Positions 7,841 through 16,870 of a DNA stretch of 32,594 nt are shown here, piece by piece; position 1 is the first letter of the stretch, and every line of letters starts with the position of its first letter. The notes under the pieces were generated by a model. It did no database searches and was not told the DNA's origin. It saw only the letters and a program-made list of their open reading frames with translations. The DNA is from Gemmatimonadaceae bacterium (GTDB lineage Bacteria > Gemmatimonadota > Gemmatimonadetes > Gemmatimonadales > Gemmatimonadaceae), in contig JACCRF010000074.1 in NCBI GenBank assembly GCA_013813715.1, positions 1 through 32,594 of the forward strand. Reading direction: 5' to 3'. Position numbers and translations under genes: made by a program.

Positions 7841-9592
7841 ATGACGGCCTCTCAAGCCCTCGTCATAGCATCGGAAGATGAACTGCCGGTCGAGCGCCAC
7901 GTGTGGGGCACGGGCGGCTGGGTTCCGGCCGACCAACGCGAGGCACTCGACTGGCTCACGCTCTTGCGCCTGCTCGGGTGGGACGTGTCCGTTGCCCGGC
8001 TGTCGGGCAGACGGCTGAGCCGCGCCGTCCCGAACGAGACTCGATGGGTTATCATCGCATCCGATCCGGATACGGTCGACGAGGAGACCGCGTCGATGCT
8101 CGCACGCTTCCTGAACTCTGAGCCGGCGATGGTCGTAGTCCGCGCTTCGGCGCCCGAAAGTCCCTTGGCACGACTCGCGGGTGCTTCGCGCCTGGCCGCG
8201 GAGACCACCGGTGCCACGCTGACATGGACCGGGCACGGAGCGGCGAAGCGATGGCTGACCGGAAGACCGCTCTCGGCAAATGCATTGATCCTGACACATG
8301 ACGTGACGACATGGGCCTCGATGGAGGGGTCACCGCTGATAGCTGCGCGCCGGCTCGGATTCGGAACGGTCGTGACACTCGCGGCACATCCCGGCGAAAT
8401 GCGCGACGCAGGGGGCGGGGGCACCGCACTCATGCGGCATCTACTTACGGCGGGGCCTGCCGCTCCAGTCGCGTGGCTGGACTTCGACAACACGCTGGTA
8501 CTTCGGATGGACGATCCGGGCGGCGCGCAGAACGTGCACAGTCGCGCGTGGGGTTACACGAAGATCAATGAGACTGGCTGGGGTGCAATCACAGCTGACC
8601 TCCGCCGCAGGGATGGGCGCCTCTCAGTGCTGTACACTGCTGGCTGGGTGGATGATGGAGACGCGTCCCGCGGCGCACTTAGTGTGGCCGGTGCGGCCGC
8701 GTCGCGTGTTGCAGGACGGATCCACCCCTCGCCCCACGTAGTCTATCAGGAGGCAGCCGGAGATTCGCCGGCGAAGTCGAACGACTATGCGTCAGAATTC
8801 CGCGGGATCAAAGCGCTACGCGACGGCGGCGCCGGCGACATCGAGCTGCACGGCTATACCCACATGCATCCCGACGCCGCCGCATGGGCCAGATCCGCCG
8901 ACCGCTATGAAGCTCTCGCGTGGTTCCGGGAGCTCGGCCGCGCCGCTGCGCCGACCATCGCCGGCCGCCCCCGTTCCGAACACCCTATATCGCTGGGCAT
9001 CAAAGCGATCGAACGTCATTTCGGCGTGATGCCGACAACGCTGGTTCCGCCCGGTGACGAATGGACGGACGACGCGCTCGAGACCGCACTCGAGCATGAC
9101 CTGCAGCTGGTCGACAGCTACTACCTTGCGCTCCGGCATGACGGCCGGTTCTGCTGGGCGACGCACGTTTGCGCGCCTTATCTCGACAGGCCTGATGCAG
9201 CGTGGTTCGAATCAGGCCTCCCGGTCATCGGATACTTCCATGACCGGGAGCTGGCGCTGGAAGGTGTCGAATGGATGTCCGGATGGCTCGATCGCTGGCA
9301 GGGAGCGGGTGCCCGGCGCCTCATCGATTTCCGTGAGTTGGCCGGCGCGCTCGGGCACAGAGTGTACCTCGAGGAAATCGAAGGCCTCCGCTTGCACGTC
9401 GAAAATGCCGATGGTCCACCTTTGGTTCGCCGCTTGCCGATCGCTTTCCGGCCGGGGAACGGAAGCCTTCCCGCTGAACTCACAGTCACAACTGGCGAAT
9501 CCGAGCTGTCTCTGCCCGTTCGCGAAATCGAAGCCGGCGTCGGGCGGGTTAATGTTCCGCTTGAGCCGCGTGCGGGGACCCGTTACCGATAG
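7841..9592 (+). CDS. Large NodB-like polysaccharide deacetylase-type protein
   Basis: The protein has 583 residues. The first 180 or so look like a Rossmann-type domain (WVIIASDPDTVDEETASML) with no recognisable active site. The middle has the metal ligands of NodB-like carbohydrate esterases: 'RMDDPGG' with D224 and D225, and 'LHGYTHMH' with H337 and H341. A later segment, 'LVPPGDEWTDDALETAL', resembles the substrate-groove motif of deacetylases. The last 100 residues form a beta-rich tail. The Asp-to-His spacing of about 112 residues is roughly twice that of ordinary NodB domains, so this is a divergent or inserted form. No signal peptide is visible, suggesting cytoplasmic action. GGCAGG at 7832-7837 precedes the ATG. 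Its stop overlaps the convergent neighbour's stop by ten bases. N-deacetylation of a glycan precursor is the likely role. Confidence 0.7.
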   Translation: MTASQALVIASEDELPVERHVWGTGGWVPADQREALDWLTLLRLLGWDVSVARLSGRRLSRAVPNETRWVIIASDPDTVDEETASMLARFLNSEPAMVVVRASAPESPLARLAGASRLAAETTGATLTWTGHGAAKRWLTGRPLSANALILTHDVTTWASMEGSPLIAARRLGFGTVVTLAAHPGEMRDAGGGGTALMRHLLTAGPAAPVAWLDFDNTLVLRMDDPGGAQNVHSRAWGYTKINETGWGAITADLRRRDGRLSVLYTAGWVDDGDASRGALSVAGAAASRVAGRIHPSPHVVYQEAAGDSPAKSNDYASEFRGIKALRDGGAGDIELHGYTHMHPDAAAWARSADRYEALAWFRELGRAAAPTIAGRPRSEHPISLGIKAIERHFGVMPTTLVPPGDEWTDDALETALEHDLQLVDSYYLALRHDGRFCWATHVCAPYLDRPDAAWFESGLPVIGYFHDRELALEGVEWMSGWLDRWQGAGARRLIDFRELAGALGHRVYLEEIEGLRLHVENADGPPLVRRLPIAFRPGNGSLPAELTVTTGESELSLPVREIEAGVGRVNVPLEPRAGTRYR

Positions 9593-10740
9593 CCGCAATC
9601 ATCCAGCATGCGGCCCACAACGGTTGCTGCTTCGAAATATTCCTCGGCGATCCTTCGTGCGGCAAGCGCATGCGCGTCATAATCGGAGTTCAGACGCTCG
9701 ATGGCATCGAGAAGGTCTTCCATGTTGGAGAAGGAAAGCACGCCACTGCCCGACGGAAGCCAGTCGGTAAACCCGGTGTCCTGATGGAGGACCGGCCGGC
9801 CGGCGGCAAGATAGCACGTACTGCGATCGCTGAACCATCCCGACCGCGATGCGACGAAAGCGTGTTTCGCAATGCCGAGGTCCGCCCGCGAGGCGGAGAT
9901 GAACTCCTGATACGCCTCGATCGTTCCGCTTATCTCGAGCGGATTGACAAGCTCCCAGCCCAGCTCACGCAGTCTGGTCAGAGGGGCACCACTTCCTCCG
10001 ACGGCCAGTGAGAACCGCTGCGTCGTATGCTGTGGGAGATCGATAAAACGATCGAACTCTCGGTTCTTATAGCCGTAGGTGCGGCCGTCGAGCTCGACTG
10101 GGCTGCCCCCAGTCCATTGTGAAACTCCGGAAATGGGAGACGACGGGGAGGCGGCGGTGACATGCCAGTACCGGGTAGCTGTCACGGGACGTGTGGCGAT
10201 CCAGTCGCGGCCCGCCGCCGGCACCATGCAATCCTTCATCCCGATACGCGTGCCGTATGTGAAGAGTGTATCGTAGTTCGCCAGGACTGCGGCCGTGTCG
10301 CCATCGGATTGAAGCATAGCCGCCTGTGTAAACAGTGGATCGCCGTCCACGAAGGCCCGTTGCGGACAGCGGGCGAACTCGTCACACCAGGCCCTCTCGC
10401 ACAGTGTCATGATGAAGTCGGCGCTATCCAGAACCGCGCGCAAGTCTGACCATCCCGCGCCGTGACAGCGGTCATGCCGGTCAATAAAACTGAATCGTCC
10501 AGGCGCGATCCCGAATTCAGGCAACACCTCGCCGAGATAATCGATTGCATGGGCGGGGTCATCCGTCATCGCATCGGCGACGGGATCGTACATCTCCTCG
10601 GGTTTGTTCTGGCGCTCGACGTAGTGCACGTCGTAACCAAGTGTCTGCAACCCGGCGATGTAGTGGAGGTTGTACAAGCTCATGCCGGCGAACGGTAGCT
10701 TGCCGATGAAACCGACGACGACTGCGGTTGGCCTGGTCAC
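9583..10740 (-). CDS. CgeB-like glycosyltransferase, copy 1
   Basis: The 385-residue protein starts at GTG 10740; no other start lies between it and the upstream stop. The N-terminus 'AVVVGFIGKLPFAGM' is a Rossmann strand and loop. The C-terminal third, 'LGIAKHAFVASRSGWFSDRS' followed by 'YLAAGRPVLHQDTGF', is the nucleotide-sugar half typical of the group-1/CgeB (spore maturation-like) glycosyltransferases. Internal signatures shared with the second copy at 27760-28965 are 'DxDPLFTQ', 'FTYGTRIGMKDCMVP' and 'REFDRFIDLP'. Sugar and acceptor are unknown. A third, decayed copy lies at 6155-6365. Upstream is a 578-base gap before the divergent hydrolase-transferase fusion. Confidence 0.82.
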   Translation of the reverse strand: MTRPTAVVVGFIGKLPFAGMSLYNLHYIAGLQTLGYDVHYVERQNKPEEMYDPVADAMTDDPAHAIDYLGEVLPEFGIAPGRFSFIDRHDRCHGAGWSDLRAVLDSADFIMTLCERAWCDEFARCPQRAFVDGDPLFTQAAMLQSDGDTAAVLANYDTLFTYGTRIGMKDCMVPAAGRDWIATRPVTATRYWHVTAASPSSPISGVSQWTGGSPVELDGRTYGYKNREFDRFIDLPQHTTQRFSLAVGGSGAPLTRLRELGWELVNPLEISGTIEAYQEFISASRADLGIAKHAFVASRSGWFSDRSTCYLAAGRPVLHQDTGFTDWLPSGSGVLSFSNMEDLLDAIERLNSDYDAHALAARRIAEEYFEAATVVGRMLDDCGYR

Positions 10741-11318
10741 TTCGTAGTCGCGGGTGGCTGCATTGGCTCGCTCCGTGGCTTTCGGTTGAACGATCGGTCA
10801 AGGTACGGGGAGTCAGACCCATGCGGAATGGCAGCCGGGCAGTTAGCCACGAACCGTGCTGCCCCGTTGTGCAAAAACAGGCATGTGTGGCAGAGCGGGC
10901 GCGTGCGGAATTCCGTGGACGCAGTTGTAACGCTTGCGTTTCGGCATCATCCGTCGCGACAAAAACCGCTGGCTTCGGCATCACATTCCTGCTCCTCGGT
11001 GCAATCTTGTTGACAAAATAATCTTATGCGCGTAAGGTGCCGCCTCTTCTGAATCCGACTGGTTCTGCCGTAAATTGATCAGTGGAGATTCTCGGCGAGT
11101 CGCGGTCTTGCTTTTTTCTGCTTCGCCACGTTGGACTGCAACACCTCTGTAACGTTCGCACGCGCAGGGCAAGTGACTATGGAAGCCGAGGCAGGTTGGA
11201 GCCATTGTCACGCAATCGATTGGCTCGGAACGGCGCAGGGCTGCACAAGGTGCGTTCAGCTGGATTCACGGAAACAGAAACGACGCCCGGTCTGTCATGG
11301 TCGGTGCGGGACGAGGCG
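10741..11318. other. Long intergenic region between divergent genes
   Basis: These 578 bases separate the start of the - strand glycosyltransferase from the first convincing start of the + strand fusion gene. Several short open frames occur on both strands, but none has family features or a credible ribosome site. The frame of the fusion gene stays open back to 11082, but that part is low in recognisable structure. The only distinct element is a TTGACA box at 11010, listed separately. No tRNA or riboswitch fold is apparent. Confidence 0.5.
11010..11038 (+). promoter_or_regulatory. Candidate sigma-70 promoter for the GH-GT2 fusion gene
   Basis: A perfect -35 box, TTGACA, at 11010-11015 is followed after 17 bases by TAAGGT at 11033-11038, a weak -10 (three of six matches). 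Transcription would start near 11045 and leave a leader of about 275 bases before the ATG at 11319. Confidence 0.35.
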
Positions 11319-13874
11319 ATGGCGACTAGAGCGAGGAACATCGTAGAACGGATCGGCCTGACGCCAGCGCCATCACGCGGCAAGCCGGTTCCGCCCCCAG
11401 CGATACTCGGAGGCGGCCGGCCGGCGGTGCGCGGAAAGTTTCTGTACGTCGACGGAGAGAAGTTCTACATGCGCGGCGTGACGTACGGTCCGTTCCGGCC
11501 GGACAACACGGGCAGCGAGTACAAGAGCGAGCTCGAGGTGACGCAGGACTTCGCCGCAATGGCCGCCAGTGGTGTGAATCTCGTTCGCACATACACGGCG
11601 GTTCCCCATTGGCTTCTCGACTGCGCCCAGCGCCACGGTCTCCGGGTGCTTGTGGGACTCGCGTGGGAGCAGCACATAACGTTTCTCGACGACAGGCAGA
11701 CACGCCGCCGCATCGAACAGAGCGTGCGCGAGACGGTCCGGAACCTCGCGGGGCATCCGGCGGTCCTGGGATTCGCCGTCGGCAATGAGATTCCGGCGTC
11801 GATCGTCCGGTGGTATGGGGCGGTGCGTATCGAGCGATTCATCGAGGGGCTCTACAACATCGCGAAGAGCCAGGATCCCGACGCGCTGCTCACTTACGTG
11901 AATTATCCAACGACCGAGTACCTGCGCCTGCCGTTCATCGATTTTCTCTGCTTCAACGTCTATCTCGAGAAGCCGGCGGATTTCGCGTCGTACCTTGCCC
12001 GGCTGCACAACATCGCGGGCGACAAGCCGGTCGTGCTCGGAGAGCTTGGTCTCGACAGTGAAAGACATGGCAGGGAGGAACAGGCATCCACGCTCGACTG
12101 GCAGATTCGCGCGGCATTCGCGGGAGGCTGCGCGGGCGTCTGCGTATTCTCGTGGACCGATGAATGGTTCCGCGGCGGTCATGAAATCGAGGGCTGGGGG
12201 TTCGGGTTGACGGATCGGGCGCGATTACCCAAGCCGGCGCTCGCAACGCTCAACCGCACGTTTTCGGAAGTACCGTTTCCAGCGGACGTCGAGTGGCCGA
12301 AAGTGAGCGTCGTCGTGTGCACCTACAACGGAGCACGGCACATTCGAGAGACCTGCGAGGCGTTGGAAAGGCTCGATTATCCGGATTACGAGGTCCTGAT
12401 AATCTCGGACGGATCGACGGACGCGACGCTCGACGTGCTCGCCGATTTCGATTTCAAGGTCATCGCCGTCGAGAACGGAGGTCTCAGCCGGGCGCGCAAC
12501 CTGGGATTGCAGTCAGCCACGGGGCAGATCGTAGCCTACCTCGATGACGACGCGTATCCAGACGAGCATTGGTTGAAGTATCTCGCGTGGGCTTTCAAGA
12601 CGAGCATGCACGCCGGCATTGGAGGCCCGAACTTTCCGCCGATCGGCGACGGCTTCTGGGCTCAATGTGTCGCGCATTCACCGGGAGGCCCCAATCACGT
12701 GCTGCTCGAGGACGAGCTGGCCGAGCACATCCCCGGATGCAACATGGCCTTTCGGAAATGGGCGCTCGAGAAGGTTGGAGGATTCGACCGTCACTTCCGG
12801 ATCGCGGGCGATGACGTCGACCTATGCTGGAGAATCCAGCAGCAAGTCGGCACGCTGGGATTCAGTCCGTCAGCGGTAGTCTGGCACCATCGCCGGAACA
12901 GCGCGTCGTCGTACCTTCGCCAGCAATCCAACTACGGCCGCGCCGAGGCGATGCTCGCCGCGAAGTGGCCGCAGAAGTTCAACGCGGCGGGGCACGTCAC
13001 ATGGGGCGGCCGGGTGTATGGAACGGGTCGCTCCATTCCGGTTTTTTCGACACAGGTGAAGATCTATCAGGGCACATGGGGGACGGCTCCATTTCAGTCG
13101 ATGTACGAGCAGCCAAGCGGCGTTCTCGGCTCACTCCCGCTGATGCCTGAATGGCATTTGCTTGTTGGAGCGCTCGCTGCGATCTCGCTGCTCGGGCTGG
13201 TGTGGCCGCCGCTGCTAGTTGCCCTCGTCGCCCTGGTGCCTGCCCTGCTTGCGCCGCTGGTCCAGGCTGTTCGCGGTGCCGCCGAAGCGCGGCTTGACGG
13301 CCTGCCTACTGGCCGGTTCTTCCGGTGGCGGGCGAGGGCGGTCATCGCTCTGCTGCATTATCTCCAGCCGGTGACGAGGCTTCGTGGCAGACTCTCCGAA
13401 GGCCTCCGTCCCTGGCGCTGGCGCCATAAGGGTCTGTCGCTGTTCGGCTTCCGAAAGTACGCTCACTGGCAGGAGAGCTGGCTCTCCAGCGAGCTGCGCC
13501 TGGTGGCGCTTGAGACACGCCTTCACCAGTTCGGCGCGCGAACGACCCGTGGCGGAGACTTCGACCGCTGGGATCTCGAGGTTCGAGGAGGCGCACTCGG
13601 AAGCGCGCGCGTACTGACGGCAATCGAGGAGCACGGCGCGGGAAGGCAGCTAGTACGTTATCGGGTCGATCCGAAGTTTTCGAGAGCGACATGGACGCTG
13701 ATTGCGATTGTCGCTGCCCTGGCATGGGTCCCGGTCACAGCCGGTGATCGGCCCGCCATCATTTTCATCGAGCTGCTTGCGCTCATGATCGTTGGCCGCG
13801 CGACACTCGAGTGCGCGGCGGCGGCCAGCCTGGTGGAGAAGGCGGCGTCGACGGCGCTTGCTCCGCGCGGCTGA
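11319..13874 (+). CDS. Fusion of TIM-barrel glycoside hydrolase and family 2 glycosyltransferase, membrane-anchored
   Basis: The protein has 851 residues from ATG 11319, which is preceded by GACGAGG. Residues 30-310 form a GH2/GH5-type TIM barrel: 'YVDGEKFYMRGVTYGPF' opens it, the likely acid/base is E157 in 'GNEI', the likely nucleophile is E242 in 'LGELGLD', and 'SWTDEWFRGG' closes it. Residues 328-600 are a GT2 domain with 'VSVVVCTYNG', 'ISDGSTD', the metal-binding D409-D411 in 'YLDDDAYPD' and 'GDDVDLCWR' (D498, D499). Hydrophobic stretches at about 610-650 and 792-835 suggest membrane anchoring. A hydrolase normally works outside the cytoplasm and a GT2 domain inside it, so topology is a puzzle. 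It may trim and extend the same glycan. The open frame extends upstream to 11082 but the extra part looks non-coding. Confidence 0.9.
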   Translation: MATRARNIVERIGLTPAPSRGKPVPPPAILGGGRPAVRGKFLYVDGEKFYMRGVTYGPFRPDNTGSEYKSELEVTQDFAAMAASGVNLVRTYTAVPHWLLDCAQRHGLRVLVGLAWEQHITFLDDRQTRRRIEQSVRETVRNLAGHPAVLGFAVGNEIPASIVRWYGAVRIERFIEGLYNIAKSQDPDALLTYVNYPTTEYLRLPFIDFLCFNVYLEKPADFASYLARLHNIAGDKPVVLGELGLDSERHGREEQASTLDWQIRAAFAGGCAGVCVFSWTDEWFRGGHEIEGWGFGLTDRARLPKPALATLNRTFSEVPFPADVEWPKVSVVVCTYNGARHIRETCEALERLDYPDYEVLIISDGSTDATLDVLADFDFKVIAVENGGLSRARNLGLQSATGQIVAYLDDDAYPDEHWLKYLAWAFKTSMHAGIGGPNFPPIGDGFWAQCVAHSPGGPNHVLLEDELAEHIPGCNMAFRKWALEKVGGFDRHFRIAGDDVDLCWRIQQQVGTLGFSPSAVVWHHRRNSASSYLRQQSNYGRAEAMLAAKWPQKFNAAGHVTWGGRVYGTGRSIPVFSTQVKIYQGTWGTAPFQSMYEQPSGVLGSLPLMPEWHLLVGALAAISLLGLVWPPLLVALVALVPALLAPLVQAVRGAAEARLDGLPTGRFFRWRARAVIALLHYLQPVTRLRGRLSEGLRPWRWRHKGLSLFGFRKYAHWQESWLSSELRLVALETRLHQFGARTTRGGDFDRWDLEVRGGALGSARVLTAIEEHGAGRQLVRYRVDPKFSRATWTLIAIVAALAWVPVTAGDRPAIIFIELLALMIVGRATLECAAAASLVEKAASTALAPRG

Positions 13875-13890
13875 CCACTAGCGCCGATCC

Positions 13891-13910
13891 GCGGTCACGT
13901 CGCTGACCGC
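13891..13910 (+). terminator. Candidate hairpin terminator after the fusion gene
   Basis: A perfect 7-base inverted repeat (GCGGTCA, six-base loop, TGACCGC) begins 17 bases after the stop codon. There is no T-tract after it, so intrinsic termination is only a possibility; it might instead protect the 3' end. Confidence 0.3.
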
Positions 13911-14055
13911 CGAGCCAGCTATCGCGACCGCTTGACCTTTGCCAGCAACGGGATAGGGCGGGTTCGCGCCCCGGAGCAAGAACGACAAGGCGAGCGGTGG
14001 CGTCATTCCTGCCATTCAAACACAGGCCGCCATGAAAAATCATAAGGGAATACCC

Positions 14056-15897
14056 ATGCACCGAATTGCCTCACTTGCGCTGGCCGCGGCCAGCGGTCTC
14101 GCAGCGATCGGAGCCTGCGCCAGCCAAACCCAATCGAACACAATTGGAGAGGGCATCGCGACGTCGGTCACGCAGGCAGTAGTGAAGTCATACCTGGACA
14201 GCTACGCGAGGGAGTACCAGCGCCTCTCCACGGAGTCCAGCGAAGCGCAGTGGGCGTCGAATACCCGTATTGTGGCGGGCGATTCTACGAATGCTGTGCG
14301 GACGAAGGCCGCCGACGAGGCCCTCAACCGCTTCGTCGGAAGCACCGAGAACATCAACAGAATCCGCACCTTCCTCAAAGCGGAGAGCGTGCTGACGCCG
14401 ATCCAGAAGCGGCAGCTCGAGACGATGCTGTACAACGCCGCCACCGGCCCGCAGATGGTGGCCGACGTCGTCAGCCGGCGCATCGCGGCCGACGCCGCGC
14501 AGACGGAGAAGCTCTACGGTTACACGTTCAACGTGGCCGGAAAAGCGGTCACGCCCAACCAGATCGATTCGGTCCTTCGCAACGGTACGAATCCGACGGA
14601 ACGCCGTGCGTACTGGGAAGCGTCGAAGGCGATCGGGCCGACACTCAAGCCCGGTATCGTCGAGCTGCGTTCGCTCCGCAACCAGACAGTGCAGGCGCTC
14701 GGCTACTCCGATTTCTTCTCGTATCAAGTCTCCGATTACGGGATGACTGCGGACGAGATGCTCCGCCTCACAGACGGAATGAACCGCGAGCTCCGCCCGC
14801 TCTTCCGCGAGCTCCACACGTGGGCGCGTTACGAGCTGGCGAAGAAATACAACCAGCCGGTACCGAAGCTCATTCCCGCCGATTGGCTGCCGAACCGCTG
14901 GGGCCAGGATTGGTCCGCGCTCGCGACCGTGTCGGGCCTCAACCTCGACTCTGCATTCGTCGGCAAGACGCCCGAGTGGATCGTCCGCCAGGGCGAGGAG
15001 TTCTACAAGAGCCTCGGCTTCGAGCCGCTTCCCGCGAGCTTCTGGGAGAAGTCGTCACTTTATCCGCTTGCTGCGGGCTCGCCCTTCAAGAAGAACACGC
15101 ACGCCTCGGCGTGGCACATGGACCTGCAGAACGACGTCCGCTCTCTCATGAGTGTAGAGCCCAACGCCGACTGGTACGGCACATCACACCACGAGCTGGG
15201 CCACGTTTATTACTACATGACCTACAGCCGCCCGGAAGTACCGCTCGTCCTTCGCGGCGGCGCCAATCGCGCATACCACGAAGGCATCGGCACCCTCATG
15301 GAGCTCGCGTCGGGCCAGCGCCGCTATCTCGTGAACCGCGGCGTGATCTCGGGCGGCTCGGTACCTGATACGATGCAGAGCCTGCTCAAGGAGGCACTGC
15401 AGTACGTCGTATTCATGCCCTTCTCCACCGGTACGATGACTCGCTTCGAGCACGAGCTTTACTCGAAGAACCTTTCACCCGACCAGTTCAACGCGAAGTG
15501 GTGGGAGCTGGCGGCGAAGTACCAGGGCATCGCCCCGCCCACACCCCGCGGAGAGAACTTCGCCGACGCGCTAACGAAGACTCACATCAACGACGACGCG
15601 GGTCAGTACTACGACTACGCGCTGTCGCAGGCGCTGCTTTTCCAGCTGCACAATCACATCGCGCGCAACATCCTCAAACAGAATCCGCACGATACCGATT
15701 ACTACGGCAATCGGGAAGTCGGAAGCTTCCTCAAGGCGCTGATGGCACCCGGCGCGAGCCGGCCGTGGCGTGAGGTTCTGAAGGAGACGACCGGACAGGA
15801 GCTCAACGCCCAGGCAATGGTCGCGTACTTCGCTCCACTCCACACTTGGCTGAAGGAGCAGAACAAAGGCAGGACGTACACCCTTCCGGAAATCTGA
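14056..15897 (+). CDS. ACE-like M2 family peptidyl-dipeptidase, lipoprotein
   Basis: The 613-residue zinc peptidase removes C-terminal dipeptides, as angiotensin-converting enzyme does. The zinc site is 'HHELGH' (H379, E380, H383) with the third ligand E409 in 'YHEGIG'. The substrate-binding residues of ACE have counterparts in 'THASAW', in 'TKTHIN' (K508, H510) and in 'QYYDYALSQALLFQLH' (Y518, Y521). The second His and the Glu are 26 residues apart here and 24 in ACE, so a two-residue loop has been inserted. ATG 14056 is chosen because AAGGGAA at 14044-14050 is well spaced; ATG 14032 is the alternative. The signal sequence ends in a lipobox (AIGAC), so the enzyme is probably anchored in the periplasm. 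It likely scavenges peptides. Its 3' end overlaps the convergent matrixin gene by 95 bases. Confidence 0.93.
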   Translation: MHRIASLALAAASGLAAIGACASQTQSNTIGEGIATSVTQAVVKSYLDSYAREYQRLSTESSEAQWASNTRIVAGDSTNAVRTKAADEALNRFVGSTENINRIRTFLKAESVLTPIQKRQLETMLYNAATGPQMVADVVSRRIAADAAQTEKLYGYTFNVAGKAVTPNQIDSVLRNGTNPTERRAYWEASKAIGPTLKPGIVELRSLRNQTVQALGYSDFFSYQVSDYGMTADEMLRLTDGMNRELRPLFRELHTWARYELAKKYNQPVPKLIPADWLPNRWGQDWSALATVSGLNLDSAFVGKTPEWIVRQGEEFYKSLGFEPLPASFWEKSSLYPLAAGSPFKKNTHASAWHMDLQNDVRSLMSVEPNADWYGTSHHELGHVYYYMTYSRPEVPLVLRGGANRAYHEGIGTLMELASGQRRYLVNRGVISGGSVPDTMQSLLKEALQYVVFMPFSTGTMTRFEHELYSKNLSPDQFNAKWWELAAKYQGIAPPTPRGENFADALTKTHINDDAGQYYDYALSQALLFQLHNHIARNILKQNPHDTDYYGNREVGSFLKALMAPGASRPWREVLKETTGQELNAQAMVAYFAPLHTWLKEQNKGRTYTLPEI

Positions 15898-16684
15898 GAC
15901 GGCAGTGCGCGGTTCGGACGAAGAGATCGCACGACGATTCCAGAACCTCGTTATCCAGGGGGTGGGCGTCTCTTTCGACCGCGAGTGTCAGCCGGTTCCA
16001 CACGTCGCTTCGCTCGCCGCGCGCGCGTAGCTGGAGTGCCGCACGAGCGTAGGCGACGTCGTCAGCACCGAGCCTCGTTATTTGGCGTCCTCCCTGGTTC
16101 ATGACTGACGGCCACGCACTGGTGTGACCGAAGCCCAGCGCGTGCATCATTTCATGCGTGACGACACTTGCGCTCTGCATCGTCTGGAGGGAGCGAAGGA
16201 AAACACGAGCGTCGTAAACATCGCCGGTCGAAGTCCAGGTGATCAGAGTAATGCCATCACTGCCGCCGGTCGCTTTCAGTGCAACGACGATCACATCTTC
16301 GGGATCTGCGTCGCCGGAAAGCGTTACGGGGCGAAAGAGTCGCATTCCGAAATCGGCCTCCATCTCCTCCAGTATCGCCCAGAAGCCCGCCGAGTCGGCC
16401 GCCGGGATTCCCGCGCCTCGTCCGACGCGGAATGCCACCGCGATGGGCAGGCGTGAAGGATTCCAGCCTACGACACGGCGCTCGCTCCTCGATCCCGTAT
16501 GCCGCCAGAAGCGCGCTGATTTCGATCCACCCGCCGCGGCGCCTCGATCGATCCTAACCGTTGCGCCGGCGAACCGTCCGGCGGGAATGGTCAGGAAGCT
16601 GTCGTTGGCCGCGGCCTGCGCCGAAGCGCCGCGGAGTGCGGATAGCGGGAGAACAAGAATAACGGCGAGTCTGCGGTAACTCAT
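15803..16684 (-). CDS. Secreted matrixin-like (M10/metzincin) metalloprotease
   Basis: The 293-residue protein starts at ATG 16684 with a signal peptide (YRRLAVILVLPLSAL, cleavage near ASAQA). The metzincin zinc motif HExxHxxGxxH is complete as 'HEMMHALGFGH' (H177, E178, H181, H187), followed by a Met-turn-like 'SVMNQ'. Upstream there are about 90 residues of predicted beta/alpha sheet typical of a matrixin catalytic domain. About 80 residues follow the zinc site, including an Arg- and Cys-rich tail (four Cys in the last 50 residues) that is antisense to the dipeptidase C-terminus, so the true stop may have moved by read-out into that gene. No propeptide with a cysteine switch is evident. It is probably an exported protease of unknown substrate. 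Confidence 0.8.
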   Translation of the reverse strand: MSYRRLAVILVLPLSALRGASAQAAANDSFLTIPAGRFAGATVRIDRGAAAGGSKSARFWRHTGSRSERRVVGWNPSRLPIAVAFRVGRGAGIPAADSAGFWAILEEMEADFGMRLFRPVTLSGDADPEDVIVVALKATGGSDGITLITWTSTGDVYDARVFLRSLQTMQSASVVTHEMMHALGFGHTSAWPSVMNQGGRQITRLGADDVAYARAALQLRARGERSDVWNRLTLAVERDAHPLDNEVLESSCDLFVRTAHCRLRFPEGCTSCLCSAPSAKCGVERSTRPLPGR

Positions 16685-16870
16685 TGCACCGAGAGGGAAG
16701 TTACGAAACAGGCTATCACCGAGGTACGGCACGGCGAGGACGAAATATGGAGCGTTCCGGGCTCCCCCGGGTATATATTGCGTGGGATTGCTCGCGTTCG
16801 GCGTTGCGCCCACAGCGGACTACCAGTCTATGCTTTGCAGCGCTCACGTGTACCGCATCGTGGAGATCGA
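16685..16870. promoter_or_regulatory. Divergent promoter region with an AT-rich core
   Basis: The 186 bases lie between the divergent starts of the matrixin and the small secreted protein. TATATATT at 16772-16779 is an AT-rich island in GC-rich DNA and could serve as -10 for either direction, about 85-90 bases from each start codon. No convincing -35 box was found. Confidence 0.3.

Noticed and set aside
10861-10935. Possible tRNA-like stretch ('ggcagagcgg')
   Set aside because: No T-arm sequence, anticodon stem or acceptor pairing could be found around it.
10728-11021. 97-codon open frame ending in a hydrophobic stretch before the fusion gene
   Set aside because: It overlaps the start of the glycosyltransferase on the other strand, has no ribosome site and no family resemblance beyond the hydrophobic end.
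11082-11318. N-terminal 79-codon extension of the fusion gene
   Set aside because: It lacks any structure, is rich in Cys and Arg, and the ATG at 11319 has a good ribosome site right before the hydrolase domain.
14250-15368. Open frame of 372 codons overlapping the M2 peptidase in another frame
   Set aside because: The peptidase frame carries all catalytic motifs; this one is Arg/Pro-rich without any recognisable domain.
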